This document shows, piece by piece, positions 9,911-21,290 of a stretch of DNA of 64,000 nt. A program made the translations under genes and the position numbers. The stretch's first letter is position 1, and each line of letters begins with the position of its first letter. Origin of the DNA: Letharia columbiana (Eukaryota > Ascomycota > Lecanoromycetes > Lecanorales > Parmeliaceae); contig NW_023501090.1 in the NCBI RefSeq assembly GCF_014066305.1, positions 1 to 64,000 of the forward strand. Reading direction: 5' to 3'. The notes under the pieces were generated by a model. The model was not told the DNA's origin. It was given only the letters and a program-made list of their open reading frames with translations, and ran no database searches.

Positions 9911-10174
9911 TCACGGCGGAGTACGAGCGCGCGGAGGCTCGTCGGCCGACTCCTCAGGGTACTCCCAGCGCTCCCGGTCCATGGAGTCGTGGTCAGGAGG
10001 GAAGGTGGAAGGACCGGCGGCATTGCTGTCAGTCTGCATTGGGTCTCCCTCGTCGTCTGAGTCCATGCTGAAACGGTTGGCTTGGGAGCCGGGAATCCGG
10101 GCGCCTTGCTTGGGTGCGGTGTCGTATTCGTCGGGCACCTCTTCGACGCTTACAACATAGCAAGTAGGGGCCAC
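9911..10174 (-). CDS. short acidic ORF, possibly 5' part of the decayed gene
   Basis: An 87-codon ORF with an acidic, Ser/Pro/Asp-rich, probably disordered product (DSDDEGDP, PPDHDSMDRE). It ends 25 bases before the ATG of the decayed gene downstream and may be its lost N-terminal part. No domain recognised. Confidence 0.3.
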   Translation of the reverse strand: MAPTCYVVSVEEVPDEYDTAPKQGARIPGSQANRFSMDSDDEGDPMQTDSNAAGPSTFPPDHDSMDRERWEYPEESADEPPRARTPP

Positions 10175-10309
10175 TGCAGGCAGCCGTCAGCATGCTCGCA
10201 TCGAAAGAGGGAAAGGGAGTATGTGGAGAGAATGTGCGAAGAATGTGTGGGTAGTTGTGGGTAAAAAGGATGGTTGAAAAGAACTGAAATGAAGAGGAAG
10301 TGAGGCTCT

Positions 10310-10437
10310 AGAGTGGAGTACGAGAACGGGTATACAAGTATTTCTTCGTGCGTCCCGAAGTAGATAGTATTTACATAGGACTTATGTAGGATGCCATTAT
10401 ACTAGTTAACATCCAAAGATATGCGCGGAAAATCGAG
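10310..10437. repeat. dispersed repeat, AT-shifted copy
   Basis: About 120 bases from GAGTGGAGTACGAGAACGGG to ATCCAAAGATATGCG align with 13688-13805. Of roughly 20 differences about 14 are transitions, mostly with T or A here where the other copy has C or G. Confidence 0.65.
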
Positions 10438-10582
10438 GTAAGGTCCTATACTTTTGAATGCCTGCTCTTCATCTCAGATCCTAAGATATTGCGTCATGAT
10501 CTTGCTATTTGTGGTTTTGACGTGGAAGGGAGTTAGGTATAGCGTATTAGGTATCCCGTTTAATTGGATTCAAGTCTACTCA

Positions 10583-10702
10583 TGGATTCCAGAAGTGAAT
10601 TACTTGATGAAGCGAGGACACCAATAGATTTTTCCACTTAGTGGGATGTCGTTTGATCTATTGGTGTCATCGCTCTGTCAAGTGTTTCATTTCTGGAATC
10701 CA
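10583..10702. repeat. 120-nt imperfect inverted repeat (hairpin)
   Basis: Arms of 47 nt at 10583-10629 and 10656-10702, both ending in TGGATTCCAGAA at the outside and ACACCAATAGAT at the inside, with about 7-8 mismatches and a 26-nt loop. Could be a small foldback transposon or a hairpin-forming transcript. No clear flanking duplication. Confidence 0.7.
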
Positions 10703-10824
10703 CGAGGACATAAGTGAAAGCGCCTTGCGTTCTCTCTATGAGTACTCTGACTGGAAGCTGGGAACCGAGTAAACTCCCGAAGAACGGCTTTGTATGAAGA
10801 CCCTTCTCTACCGCCTGAGACGAT

Positions 10825-11540
10825 TCATCGTCTTTCTTTACCGAAGTCCCAGCCCTCACCTAGATCATCCTCACCCGAAACAAGCTCACTGAGCTCCCTT
10901 TCACCACCAGAGTCAAGCGGAGGTTCAGGCGGCCGAAAGACGACACGCGGTAACTGAGAGGATCCCTCACCTAGATCGCCCACACCGAAAAGGCTATCCC
11001 TTCGACCACCAGAGTCAAGCGGAGGTTCAGGCGGCCGAAAGGAGACGTGCGGCTGTTGAGAGGACGGTGCGGGCGCCGGGATAGCCTGGCTTCTACCGGC
11101 ATGCATTCGGTTAAGGATGTCGATTTGCCAAAGGTTGATCGTGGTACATCCCGGTTCTCCGGTTCGGTGGCCCCCGCCACCTGTCCGACACCGATGCCGG
11201 ACCTCCATCCGTACGGTAACCTTTTGGCGTGCCGCAGGTTGGGCATTCGTGGTGTCTGTTCCTTGCGGCGATGGCCCCTTCGTCCATGCCCAGCATGCGG
11301 TAGCAGTGTTGGCGCTCACTCCCACTGAATGTGGTGTCTTCCTGGATCGCGCGCCGGATCACGGCCTCGAGGCGGTTTGGCAAGGTCGGATAGTTGTGTC
11401 CGAGGAGCCATGGTATAGGTGCAATTCGTCTGACCGCCTTGTCTGTTTCGTTGGGGGAAGGGGTCGATGCCTAGCATCCTGTGAAGTCTGTCGGAACTAT
11501 CTTTATCGAAGTCGCGTTTTTGGATGGCGTTGCGTGTCAT
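10825..11540 (-). pseudogene. decayed ORFs with repeated motifs
   Basis: Three overlapping minus-strand reading frames carry related pieces: SSDRLHRMLGIDPFPQRN (from ATG 11540), then in another frame SERQHCYRMLGMDEG and a CPTCGTPKG Cys pair, then in a third a Pro-rich tail with two copies of a VxFRPPEPPLDSGG motif. The DNA holds a direct repeat of about 100 nt at 10905-11050 behind the last motif. Frame changes without convincing introns suggest a dead gene. No family recognised. Confidence 0.35.
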
Positions 11541-12317
11541 GGTCGTGAAATGCGGCTCATGGTAGATGTGGGAGCATCATTGAGCCTACAAGACCTATCG
11601 CGACTAATGCTATGAATTCACAAATACCTTCTAACTGAGGTCTCTTAGCTGGCTCATTGTGCACGCTGTCTCTGGTCCCGATGTCGTAGGGTTTGAATTC
11701 ACATCCGCAGGCCCCTATGATCGGAGGGCATTTCTGGTCCCTAGGGGGCTACTGGTGTCGGGGCTGGATGTAAAATTGGAGTCGACACGTGCTCGTGTTT
11801 TGGGCAATAGGGATCGAAACGACCCTCCTAAAGGTGGCTGCAGGCTGGGATTTGCAGTAGTAGTCATTTTGGTTTGGCAGCGTTGTCAGGGATAGGAACG
11901 TTGGTGGGAAAGGCAGAGAGAGGGTTTTTCTTATAGACTGCTTCATGTTTGCTGATTGCCTTGCTGAGACCTGCCGAGAACAAGAAGAGTCGGAAAATGT
12001 TTTCGAGGTTGCGTTTTTGATCCATAGTGTGTGTGGTGTGTGTGCTGGCAGGGAATTCTTAGCGCGAATCATCCCCGAGTAACATCTACAAGGGAATAGG
12101 GCATCGTGACAAAGCGCCAATGACATAGAAGTCGAAGCCCCAGCAAGATTTATTCAAAAACAGGTTTCTCGAATACCGGAGGATAAATCGCTGGGCATTT
12201 GAAGGAAAACCCCAGTAGCTCTACCATTGACATGTATGGATGAATCGTTGTCTGTTATACCTTCGCAGGAGTTTACGTTAGTATTGCCGAGGGACGAGCT
12301 GTGGGGAAAAAGGATCA
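11541..12317. other. gene-poor stretch
   Basis: No supportable coding region, RNA gene or clear repeat. Confidence 0.3.
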
Positions 12318-12395
12318 AGAGAGGAGATATATGGCTAAACATAGGCAAGACTGACAACGAAAACAGCAACACAGGGTCGCTGCACGGGGTCATTA
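12318..12395 (+). repeat. 3'-flank repeat of paralogue 6, copy B
   Basis: Shares GGAGATAT, AGGCAAGACTGACAAC, ACAGGGTCGCTGCA and GGGTCAT in the same order with 7907-7980. No family coding sequence is detectable immediately upstream. Confidence 0.55.
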
Positions 12396-12773
12396 GATTT
12401 TTTTGCCACTAATGTCCAATACCATCAACTCTTTCTCCGTCCAAACTTCTATCATCTACACTGAAGCAATACTTCCACCTGCAGTATTGCCGCTGTCCGC
12501 ACGATCGCTCGACCCTACACTTACAACCGAGGCATTTGAAGTCGTCGTGCTCCGAGCAGCTGGAGCTTTTCCTATACCAGCCGAGCTGTGGCTGTCCCGG
12601 ACGAGGTGCCGGTAGTCGGTCGGACGCCATAAACGATCTTGAAGAGGGAGCTGGCGACGGAAAACTTAGGCTGCCGAGACGGACCGATCGGCCCGCTGGA
12701 CTAAGCTAGTTTAGCTGGGAGGCCCCCACCAAAACCCTCACATTTTACCCTCATCTTTCCAATCTCTCGGTAG

Positions 12774-13054
12774 GGAGGTCTGCACCAAAAGACCTGCACC
12801 CGCGCTAGCACCAACCCTAATCCTATTTTCGGAAGGCGGCCCTGCAGTGGGAAACCTAGAACTAGCTTTAGGGAGCGCAACTTTTAGGGATCCATGTGGG
12901 CGCTATAGGGTCCTTGAGCCCCGAAGGGGCTGGGTTCAGGTGCAATTCCGAAATTCTAAGCGCATGGTCCAGGCAGGAAACCCTTGAGGTGGGGCGATAT
13001 CCGACATCTGGACCCTTTCCTTGGCATGGTGCAGGACTTTTGGTGCAGACCTCC
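12774..13054. mobile_element. 281-bp MITE with 27-bp terminal inverted repeats
   Basis: Terminal inverted repeats at 12774-12800 and 13028-13054 (GGAGGTCTGCACC at the outside end) match at 26 of 27 positions. A GTAG sits immediately outside both ends (12770-12773 and 13055-13058), a candidate 4-bp target-site duplication. Each terminal repeat is itself built of two diverged CTGCACC units. The 227-bp interior has no ORF of note, as expected for a non-autonomous DNA transposon. Superfamily unassigned. Part of its interior recurs at 32298-32480. Confidence 0.8.
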
Positions 13055-14066
13055 GTAGGCATTTATAAATGAGATGTCATCGTTGGGGCTCTATAATAAA
13101 AGCATGAATGATAACCACCCGATGCGGCGTCAAGTCCAGGCTCTACACAAGATTGCCGCAGTCGTTTTAGGGTTCGAGTCACCAAAGCACCCCTAAAGTA
13201 CCCCCCAAGAGACTTCTACTTCAAGGTGAGGTTTTCGACTCGGCTCCAATTGAGTCGACGACCGGGCTTGAATTGAGGTAGACTGGTAAGTGAATCAGCA
13301 GATTGAAATGTGTTCCGAGTTCACTGTCTTGACTGTGGTCGTATTCGTGACGTTGTGACAGATTTCGTCGCTGAGCAGCTTCCTCGGTGCTTCAACAAGC
13401 AATATGCCATTTCCCGTGGAAGGATGAGAACCCCTGTGTGTACTTTAAAGTACGGAAATATTGGTGGCTTGAACTACCCAAATCTATTTCTGGAACGGGT
13501 GCAAGCTGCCCTGAATGCAAAATCTCCGTACAGCGCTATTGAACCTACATTAACAATTCCCATTTTCGCCTCCTTCTCACTGTTTACCAATGTCGGCCTC
13601 AAGAATTCGAGGAGCATCGATTCAATGGCATGGTTCCAATGGAGAAGTATCAACATTTGTGCAATACGCCAAGGTAACGGATAGGGACGAGTGGAGTGCG
13701 AGAACGGGTCCACAAGTATTCCTTCCTGCGTCCCGAAGTAGATGGTACTCATGCAGGACTTATGCAGGCTGTCACTATGCTAGTCAACATCCAAACATCT
13801 GCGCTGACATCTATGTCACCAATACCTGTGCCCAGTGGAGCATGGCAAAAGAGCATCATCTGCTTTTTGACCATTTTCCTGTTCAATCTTCCCTCTCGGG
13901 GTATTCCATGATCACTTTCGCCTTCCCCTTTCGCTTCTCCTCCGCTCTACTCCATAATTATCTCAAGTCCAAACTATAAGAAGGACAGAAAGACCCCAAA
14001 ACTGACCTCCACTGCCCATTCCCTAACCGCATCATCTCCCGTTACGCTCGTCACATCACCGCAAAA
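13055..14066. other. stretch with dispersed repeat and weak ORFs
   Basis: ORFs at 13310-13684 (+) and 13474-13752 (-) overlap each other and show no domain; neither is supported. 13688-13805 is the GC-richer copy of the repeat at 10310. The last 150 bases are C/T-rich and probably hold the promoter and leader of the gene at 14067. Confidence 0.4.
13688..13805. repeat. dispersed repeat, GC-richer copy
   Basis: Matches 10310-10437 from GAGTGGAGTGCGAGAACGGG to ATCCAAACATCTGCG; this copy keeps C/G where the other has T/A. Confidence 0.65.
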
Positions 14067-14741
14067 ATGCTCCTCCAATCCCGTTGGCTTTCGAGCTTCC
14101 TCTTCATCGCATCAGCAGCTGCCTATGCCTACCCCCCAGCGGGCCTGAAACCACGCTACCTCGCCACCGGCACGGGCATCTCACTGCCCTCGACCAGTCC
14201 ACCGCCCTATCCCACCGGCAGCGCCAACGGAACCTCCGTCTCAACCTCCCCGACGTCCGCCTCCACAACAGCAACGCCCACCCCGACATCATCCGAACTC
14301 TTCTTCCTCGTCGCCGCCGACACCGGCACCGACCTCGACGGCGACTACGCCTCCATCGGCTCCGACACCAGCGGCAACGGCCTCCTGGTCCTCTTCCTCG
14401 CCGCCGAACCGGACCAAGTGGCGTCCTTTTCGACCTTCAACATCAACGCCGACGGCACGCTCGAGAATGAGTTCGTCGGAGGCATCGCGAGCATATTCGC
14501 CGGCTCCAAGTACGACAGTCTGCACTTCGAAAACGAGGTCTTTGTCGACGAGGCTGGGGACACGAAGTCGATCTGCGAGGTTGTGGGCGGGGCCCTGACC
14601 TGTCAGACGGGGGCAGCGACGGTGTTCTTTGTGTGTCCGGTACAGGACATTGATGGATCGTTTATTGGCGGGACCGTGGAAGTGGGGCCGACGACGCAAC
14701 CGGGGTGTACGACGCTTACTTTGCTGGCGGTGCCCGTTTAG
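14067..14741 (+). CDS. secreted Ser/Thr/Pro-rich protein
   Basis: A 224-residue single-exon product. Residues 1-21 form a clear signal peptide (MLLQSRW, hydrophobic core, AYAYP cleavage region). Residues about 38-75 are a Ser/Thr/Pro-rich, probably O-glycosylated linker. The C-terminal 150 residues form a compact domain with three Cys (SICEV, LTCQT, FVCPV and QPGCTT region) and FFLVAADTG near its start. The layout resembles fungal extracellular proteins of unknown function. The ATG has a good context (CAAAAATG) and follows a C/T-rich leader. No intron needed. Confidence 0.85.
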   Translation: MLLQSRWLSSFLFIASAAAYAYPPAGLKPRYLATGTGISLPSTSPPPYPTGSANGTSVSTSPTSASTTATPTPTSSELFFLVAADTGTDLDGDYASIGSDTSGNGLLVLFLAAEPDQVASFSTFNINADGTLENEFVGGIASIFAGSKYDSLHFENEVFVDEAGDTKSICEVVGGALTCQTGAATVFFVCPVQDIDGSFIGGTVEVGPTTQPGCTTLTLLAVPV

Positions 14742-16646
14742 GTCGGTGAGGATGGGTGGAGGATTTGGACAATAGGGTAGGAAACGACACGAAGACATAG
14801 ATAGATACAGACGACTTTGCTTTTTTGCGGCGGATAGAGCGGATGTTGATGCACCTTTTGCGTGCTGTTGTTAACAGTGTACTACTTTATAAACATTCCA
14901 GACACAAGAAATAGACTTCACAATCCGCTCTTCTCCGAATGAAGCAGACCATCGAATCTCGACGCCAATCTTCCAAAGCTAGATAATATTCTACACACAC
15001 GTTTCAACAACATCATCATCATCATCCGTCTCTAGCGGCTTTTAGTGCCCGCACATGTAGTATACATAGGAACCCCCCCCCATTTCCCAGCGCACATCAG
15101 CACCCCCTGACCCCAAAAAAGAATCCAAACAACCACCACCAGCGCCATCCTTCCTCCCCCCTTCCCCCCTCCCTCCACCACCATTGAACCTACCCCAAAT
15201 CGCTCAAACCGACTCCCCCCCTATCCCTTTCTCTCTCTCCGTATTCCTAAAACTAGGTGTGCATATCGCAAGAACCCGTCACACACAGGACCTTACCAAC
15301 ACCAACCCCAACCCCAACAACAACCCTCCTCTCCCCCCTCCCCTTCAACCAAACATACCATTCACCCCCCCCAACCCAGCGCCATCTACATACAACAAGT
15401 AAGCCCAAGATCCCAAACCGCGACGAAAAAAACCCCGCGCCGCTTTCAGATCCCAATCCATGCATCCCCATCCCATCCATCCCATCCATCCCATCCCATC
15501 CCATCCCATCCATCCATCCTCCATCCTCCCCCCCCCCTCCCCTCCCCCAACCCTTCACCAACCCACCACCCGCCCCTCCAACCCCATCCACGCCACCAGC
15601 CGGGAACATCCACAAAAGCACGTAGCGACCCTCCCCGCACTTCGGGCGCAAAACCCCCTTCGACAAGACTTGTACAAATCCGGACAGATTGCCCGACAGC
15701 GGTGACGGTTCCCCACGGGATTGATTGTTTTCATCGGCGGTGACCAACCTTGGCGAGTTTTTCAATCCTCGAGGAACCCGGTCGGGTTTTACCTCCGCGC
15801 CTGCAGAGGGAGGGGTCGGACAGGTAGGTGCAGGGCACGGTGCCCCCCCCCCCCACAAGACGAAAAAAATGACGGGTTCGCAAACTTTTTGGCTAAGGAT
15901 CGTTATCCCCACCTGCGAGAAATCCCTCTATATTTGAATATTCAATCCTTTCCTATCGCGAACCGATATCTATCTATCCCCTCTATGCACGCATGACACT
16001 TGCTACGTTCTCTTACACGCGCCGACAGTGGTGACCGTGTCCGCCGGGCACGACGGGAGCCGAGGCTGTGGGGTCAAAGGGAACGGACGGACGGAAGCAT
16101 GATGGGAGGAGGAGAAGGTGCGTGCGTATAAGGCGGACTGCATCCTTGGCATGAGACTCCGCGGTCGGATAGCGGTTATGGAGAAAAGTCTTGGGGGTGA
16201 TTGATCTCCGCCATCGATGGAAGGAGCGCAAGGGGCAAGTATAGACGAAATAAAACGAAACGAAACAAGGAGACGTAACATACCAACCAAGGATCCAGAT
16301 GTGTCAGTCGACGATGATTTGCTCATCCGTGCGATTGGTCGGAAAGAGGGAGGGGCGGGGAGATGACGGCTGAAAATTATACCGATCGGTGCTATGTAAT
16401 TCGCAATACGGATCGGGGAAGGATGGCAAGCTATGACCGCGCTCTTGAAGCGCGGTTAGATGTGCAAGGTAAGTGGGTATTTGAAAATGTTTGTGTATGC
16501 GCCGGCATGCCCACGACTCCATTCCCCTTCCGATGCTGGGGTATAAGGGTACATCTCCGACGCAGAATTACGAGCAGACCTGACAAAATATCTCATACCC
16601 AAGTATCTGTGTCGCCCAAGACTCACGTGGTATCGCTCAGAATCTA
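14742..16646. other. C-rich intergenic region
   Basis: 15050-15600 is strongly C-rich on the + strand, including a CATCC/CCCAT microsatellite at 15460-15530. Long ORFs through it (15253-15912 minus, Gly/Trp/Met-rich) follow from composition. A possible short minus-strand first exon begins at ATG 16326 (MSKSSSTDTSGSLV followed by GTATGT), but I could not trace a downstream exon. Confidence 0.4.
15460..15530 (+). repeat. CATCC/CCCAT microsatellite
   Basis: Tandem CCCATCCATC and CCCATC units run through this interval. Confidence 0.8.
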
Positions 16647-19600
16647 TCAACGGCGATCAAAGAACCAACTGCTCCTCTTCCCGCCTGGACTACCGTTTGC
16701 CTCTTGCGCCTGCAGCCCACTCAATACAGGCAGGTTGGGACCTGCGCCGTTCATTTGCTCGTTCGCGCCGCCCCCTCGTAAGGGTTTTGCTATCCGCGAC
16801 CCTGCTCCTCCAAAGTTGAAACCGACAGGGTTGTTAGATGCTAATGACATGTTACGCGTGGAGCCGTGCTTGGCGGCTTCGAGTCGCTCTTTGACTGCGG
16901 TGAGTTGTGCTTCGAACCTGGAGAAGATGTGGTGGTCAGCTGCTTGCTCTGCATTTACCCGGTGCTACGTACCTGTGGTTCGCTGCCGTCAACTTTTCTT
17001 GACTATCCTGCAGTAGCGCCTCTAAACTCATAATTCGCTCATTTCTTGCCATCAGCTTCCTCTCCGCAATCGCGACTTCTTTCTTGAGACTTCCGTTTTG
17101 CTCAACAAGTTGTCTTTGCACATGGGTTAGCTGTTCTAGATTTCGCTCTAGAAAGGCCATCTTCTTCTGCTGTGCCCGGTTGTTGGATGATCTAAGCACA
17201 TTGTTATACTGCTCGCGGGTCTCGTCTAAGGATATCTCGAGCTCCACCACACGTTCGCAGCGATTTTGAAGATCCCGCATCAGCGACTTCTTCATGACGT
17301 CAAAGTCGGCGATCTGCTGTTGAACAGTCCTGCTGGTTGCTGTCGGTTGAGTTGCCCCGTTGGTCCTGGGAGCACGTTGAGATTCTTCGACGCTCATTTT
17401 CAGACGATGATTCTCCTCGTCCTTTCGCGCCAGGTCTTCTCGCATGTCTTTGATCATTTGAGCTTGTGTTTCCCTCCTGCTGGTGTAGAGTTCTGACAGC
17501 CTGCTCTTGACCTCGTCGATGTCCGCTTCAGAGAGGTTGCGCTCCATTAGCTCTTCGTACTCCTGTTCGACGGTCGCTAGTCGCTCAACAAGATCTCTTC
17601 TTCGGTCTCGATCATCACCTAGCTCGGTTGTGGCATTCGAGCTCACATCCGCTTGCCGAACGATACCTTCCGCTTCGACCAGTCTGATCCTCAGTTCCTG
17701 CAGCTCGTTAGGCGCAATCATCTCTCCCGCAGCACTAGTCTCATGAAGGGCATCGACCTGTTGTATGCATCTTCGGATCTTGCTTTCGTTGTCTGAGAAA
17801 GAATCATCTCCCATCTCGAAGCCGGCCATCATCTGTGCCATTCGTTCCGCTTTTTTCTTCTCCTTTTCATCGAGAACACCGTTCGTCTCCTTGGCGCTCA
17901 TTCTTGCGTCAAGCAGCTGCTGCTTGACCTCGTCCAGCTCGGTGGTAAGTTCCGAGTTGGCTTCCTTCAAGCCGTCCATGGTAATGGCAGCCTCTTTACT
18001 CTCGAATGCTACTCTCTCAAGCTGCATCTTCAATTCGTTCACCTCGCTGCCAAGCTTCTCATTTGTTCTGCCTTTTCGAGAGCTGTTCTCTTTCAATAAT
18101 TGAAGCTCTTCCTTCGCCTCTTTTAAAGCCTGTTCTGCTGTAGATAGTTGAGACTCTTTCTCGGCCACCTGGTCCTGCAGCTCGTTTTCTCGTCGCAAAA
18201 ACTCCTCTCGCTCGTCCTTTTCGAGTACAATGCTAGGAGTAGAAGCTCGATCTCCAGTTCTCGATTCCGATCGGCTGGGTGTCTCTGACCTGCCAATTTC
18301 TTGCAATCTGGATGGTGTGCCTGGTCTGCCAGGACGCGACTCTGCTCGCGCACCGGCTACTCCACCAGCAGCTAATGCAGGAGCCCATTTCTCTTTGGGT
18401 ACTGTCTCCCCGCTGCGCCATGATTGGACCTCTCCTTCTAAGCTTGAGACGTAGACCTCATACGTCGTGACTTGGTTTTGCGCTTTCTTCAGTAGCTGCT
18501 TCATTTCCAGTGGACTGAGCTCAGCGTTGATCTTGGCCTTGTTCTTGATAGCCTTAGCCCTGACACCAAATCTCAGTGTACTTAGGGTCTCTTGATCGTT
18601 ATAGCTGCTTGGCGAGCAATTGATGATCAAGGTAGTCCTGGAATTACCACCCAGTGATTCTTGCAGAATCCGAGTGAGCTTCGAGTCTCGGTACGGTATG
18701 TGTGTCGATTTGCCGTCTGTGAGCGAGTTGATCACCATTCCCAGCGCGCTCAAACTCTTGTTTATTTTCTTAGCTTCTTCAAGCGTCTGTCCACTGGCAC
18801 CTGTCTTCCCAACCTTTTCGCTACCAGCAAGATCGACGAGGAAGAGTTGCCCGCTTTTAGCTGAGCCTGTCTCAACATTCTTCTGGGTGATAGTGATGAC
18901 AAAGATCGAGTGTGACCGTGAAGACTCTTGGTTCATGTTCGTCGCAGCCGTAGCCCTGGCAGCACCTCCTCTCCTCATGACCTCATAGACTTCTTGGACA
19001 CTCGAGACGTAGATTTCCAAGAGGCCCTTGACATAGACTCCCCTGCTCTTCTCTTCGTGTATCGGTAGATTGTCATTCTGAGGTACCAACAGATCCCGGA
19101 TTTTTTCCATATAGATCTCCATATAGCTAACCCGAACGGTGTATTCGATGTTCCCAGGACTCCGTAATATGCTGGTAAACATCTGCTCCACTATCCGGGG
19201 TATGATTCCTCTTTGATCCTCATCGTCAATATCGGCGCCCATCATCGTGTAGGACTTCCCCGCCCCAGTCTGCCCATAGGCGAAGACCGTGCCATTGTAG
19301 CCGTTGAGTATGTCGTCGACCGTAGAGCGGATTGAGAAATCGAAGACATCTGTTTGCCGCGAGGTTGTGTCGAATACCCGGTCAAAGGTAAATGCGCCGG
19401 CTGCTTCATGAGACTGCGATAGCGTTAGCCATGGTATTCAATTGCCAATGTTCCCTCAACAAACAGCCGTGGCAGCTCTAGGTACAGGGGATTAGTGCTT
19501 CCTCGCGTACATTGATGCTGCATGTATCATCCGTCTCGAAATCCACTATTTGATCTCCTCCACTCGCTAGCTCTGCCTTGTTCGGGGGACGAAACCGCGC

Positions 19601-19757
19601 AACCACTGTGCAGAGAATATCAGCTCTTGTATCGGCCGTACATTAACCTAATAGTATGTCGGTACCTTTTATTGTGTTTCCTGCATTCGCGGCGCTCCTG
19701 AAACGTTCGTGTCAGTAGGGGCTGCATGTGCGACGTCTTCCACGGCACTTACGCCAT
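16647..19757 (-). CDS. kinA: conventional kinesin (kinesin-1) heavy chain
   Basis: Plus-end-directed microtubule motor for vesicle and organelle transport in hyphae. Five exons on the minus strand: 19753-19757, 19666-19697, 19511-19605, 16973-19413 and 16647-16917, with GT-AG introns of 55, 60, 97 and 55 nt. The sum is 2844 nt, or 947 residues, the usual fungal length. The N-terminus reads IKVVARFRPPN; the P-loop GQTGAGKS lies near residues 91-98, switch I NQESSRSH at 205-212 and switch II DLAGSE at 238-243. A neck and long heptad-rich coiled coil follow (about 340-880). The C-terminal tail is Gly-rich and ends in DRR. No light chain is expected in fungi. RAD6 lies upstream on the same strand. 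The 2.4-kb exon is free of lesions. Confidence 0.97.
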
Positions 19758-20395
19758 GGCGAAGGGCTTAGTCCAAGACCACCGACGTCTCTATGCTACC
19801 TCAAGACCCTTCTGGCGAGTGGACAGCATGGAAGTCTACAAAGACCAAAGCAATCGGTGGTGTTGATATCTGGAGGCAGAAGGGGACATTTTGGTCCAAG
19901 GGTGCCGTTTTCGGGGTGACGCGCTGATAAACATCCACTAGGGTCGTTTTAGGAGCAGCGATCATGATATCAACACTTGATTTTAACACAGAATCAAATC
20001 AATCATGGGATCATATGCGTGAATATAGAGAATTGCAGTGTATCTAAAGGCTTTATGTTTACTATGCTCGAACCAAAGCTTCGGGACAGGTTCTATGCGC
20101 AATTGCGGTAGGCCGCATGCGGTAATGCAAAGAACCCGTCTCCGTGCATCCTTGCTCACAGAGGTCTCTTGTTTATGAATGATGCTTCGTATGATTCGCA
20201 GCTTGGACTGAGCGTCCTGCATTGCGAAGACCGCCAACGCCTCTGCATCCAAACTCCACGCTCAATCATGACATCAAGATGCCCATATAGACAAAACTCT
20301 TTTGACCCCATAAATTTCCTCGTTTCAAGATACACCAGTGCGCCTGCTCTCTTAGGAGCATGCTTGAGTATGATCCAAACTTGTGATTATCCTCC
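19758..20395. other. intergenic region, kinesin promoter side
   Basis: No gene on either strand; holds the kinesin promoter and the 3' flank of the E2 gene. Confidence 0.4.
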
Positions 20396-21075
20396 CTAAT
20401 CGTCCCAGCTCTTCTCCACTGTTTCCCGAACCCTTTTCGTGTACTCTCGGCGGTTATCTTTGTAGAGGTTCGATGCTTCGACGTTGGCAGGAGATGAAGT
20501 ATTGGGATCGTTGAGTAGACTAGGCGTGAGTTGTTAGCATCTATAACACGCTTGCAAGACCTCCGCGTACCTTTGAATGCTTGTCAAAATCGCAGCCACG
20601 TCATACGTAGGACTCCACCTGTTCTGCAAGATATCCAAGCACAACTCTCCCGTCCCATAGACATTTGGGTGAAACATTTGGCTGATGAACTTGACTCCTG
20701 GTGGTTTATTGGGATACTGCTCTTCAAAATGCATGACTAGACGGAACGTTCCATCTTCGAAAGGTGTGTCTGCAGGTCCTATAATCACAGCATTCCTTTG
20801 TTCATAGAAGTGAGCCCATTTGGCCCCACCCTGTCTGCACGAGTAGGGATGCGTACCAGGTCATGACATTGTCGGCGATAGGAGACGCTGAGACACCTGC
20901 TGGTGGATCTGTTTGCATACGCTAAGTCAAAATGTTTGTTAGCTCAAGCAGTGACCCAGGCCCCATTTGTCGTTTTGGAGGATCAGCAAAGCCAGCAATA
21001 GGTAGGGACAGAAGACTTATTGGGGCATAGTACTTTGAAATCACGCATGAGGCGTCTACGCGCCGGTGTAGTCAT
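20396..21075 (-). CDS. RAD6: ubiquitin-conjugating enzyme E2 (RAD6/UBC2)
   Basis: E2 enzyme acting in post-replication DNA repair (PCNA ubiquitylation with a Rad18-type E3) and histone H2B mono-ubiquitylation with a Bre1-type E3. Four exons: 21034-21075, 20857-20921, 20571-20795 and 20396-20519, with introns of 112, 61 and 51 nt. Total 456 nt, 151 residues, the length of filamentous-fungal RAD6. The catalytic Cys is residue 88 (GELCLDILQ); the HPN motif lies at 78-80 and WSP is present. It begins [14 protein letters not shown] and ends KSWDD, without the acidic tail of the budding-yeast protein. Fully intact. Confidence 0.97.
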
Positions 21076-21251
21076 TTTCTGACTTGAACTTGGACTTGGA
21101 TTTGAAGCTGATCTTGGGATGATGGAAGATTGCACTGATGTGGGATGCGTGAGAGGTGATGGTTGGGAGGTGTTCGTGTTTGGGGCGTGACCCTCATGCG
21201 AGCTCCCGAGCAATTCGCCGCTTCGGGGAATTGACAAACTGCCGGGACCTC

Positions 21252-21290
21252 TCGCCAAGATCGCCAAGATCGCCAAGACTGCCAAGATTG
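21252..21290 (+). repeat. CGCCAAGAT 9-nt repeat
   Basis: Four tandem copies of (C/T)GCCAAGAY in succession. Confidence 0.75.

Noticed and set aside
15253..15912. 220-codon Gly/Trp/Met-rich minus-strand ORF
   Set aside because: It follows entirely from the C-rich strand and the CATCC microsatellite; no domain and no start context.
16003..16326. Minus-strand ORF starting MSKSSSTDTSG as a gene
   Set aside because: Only the first 14 residues before a GTATGT look real; no second exon could be identified.
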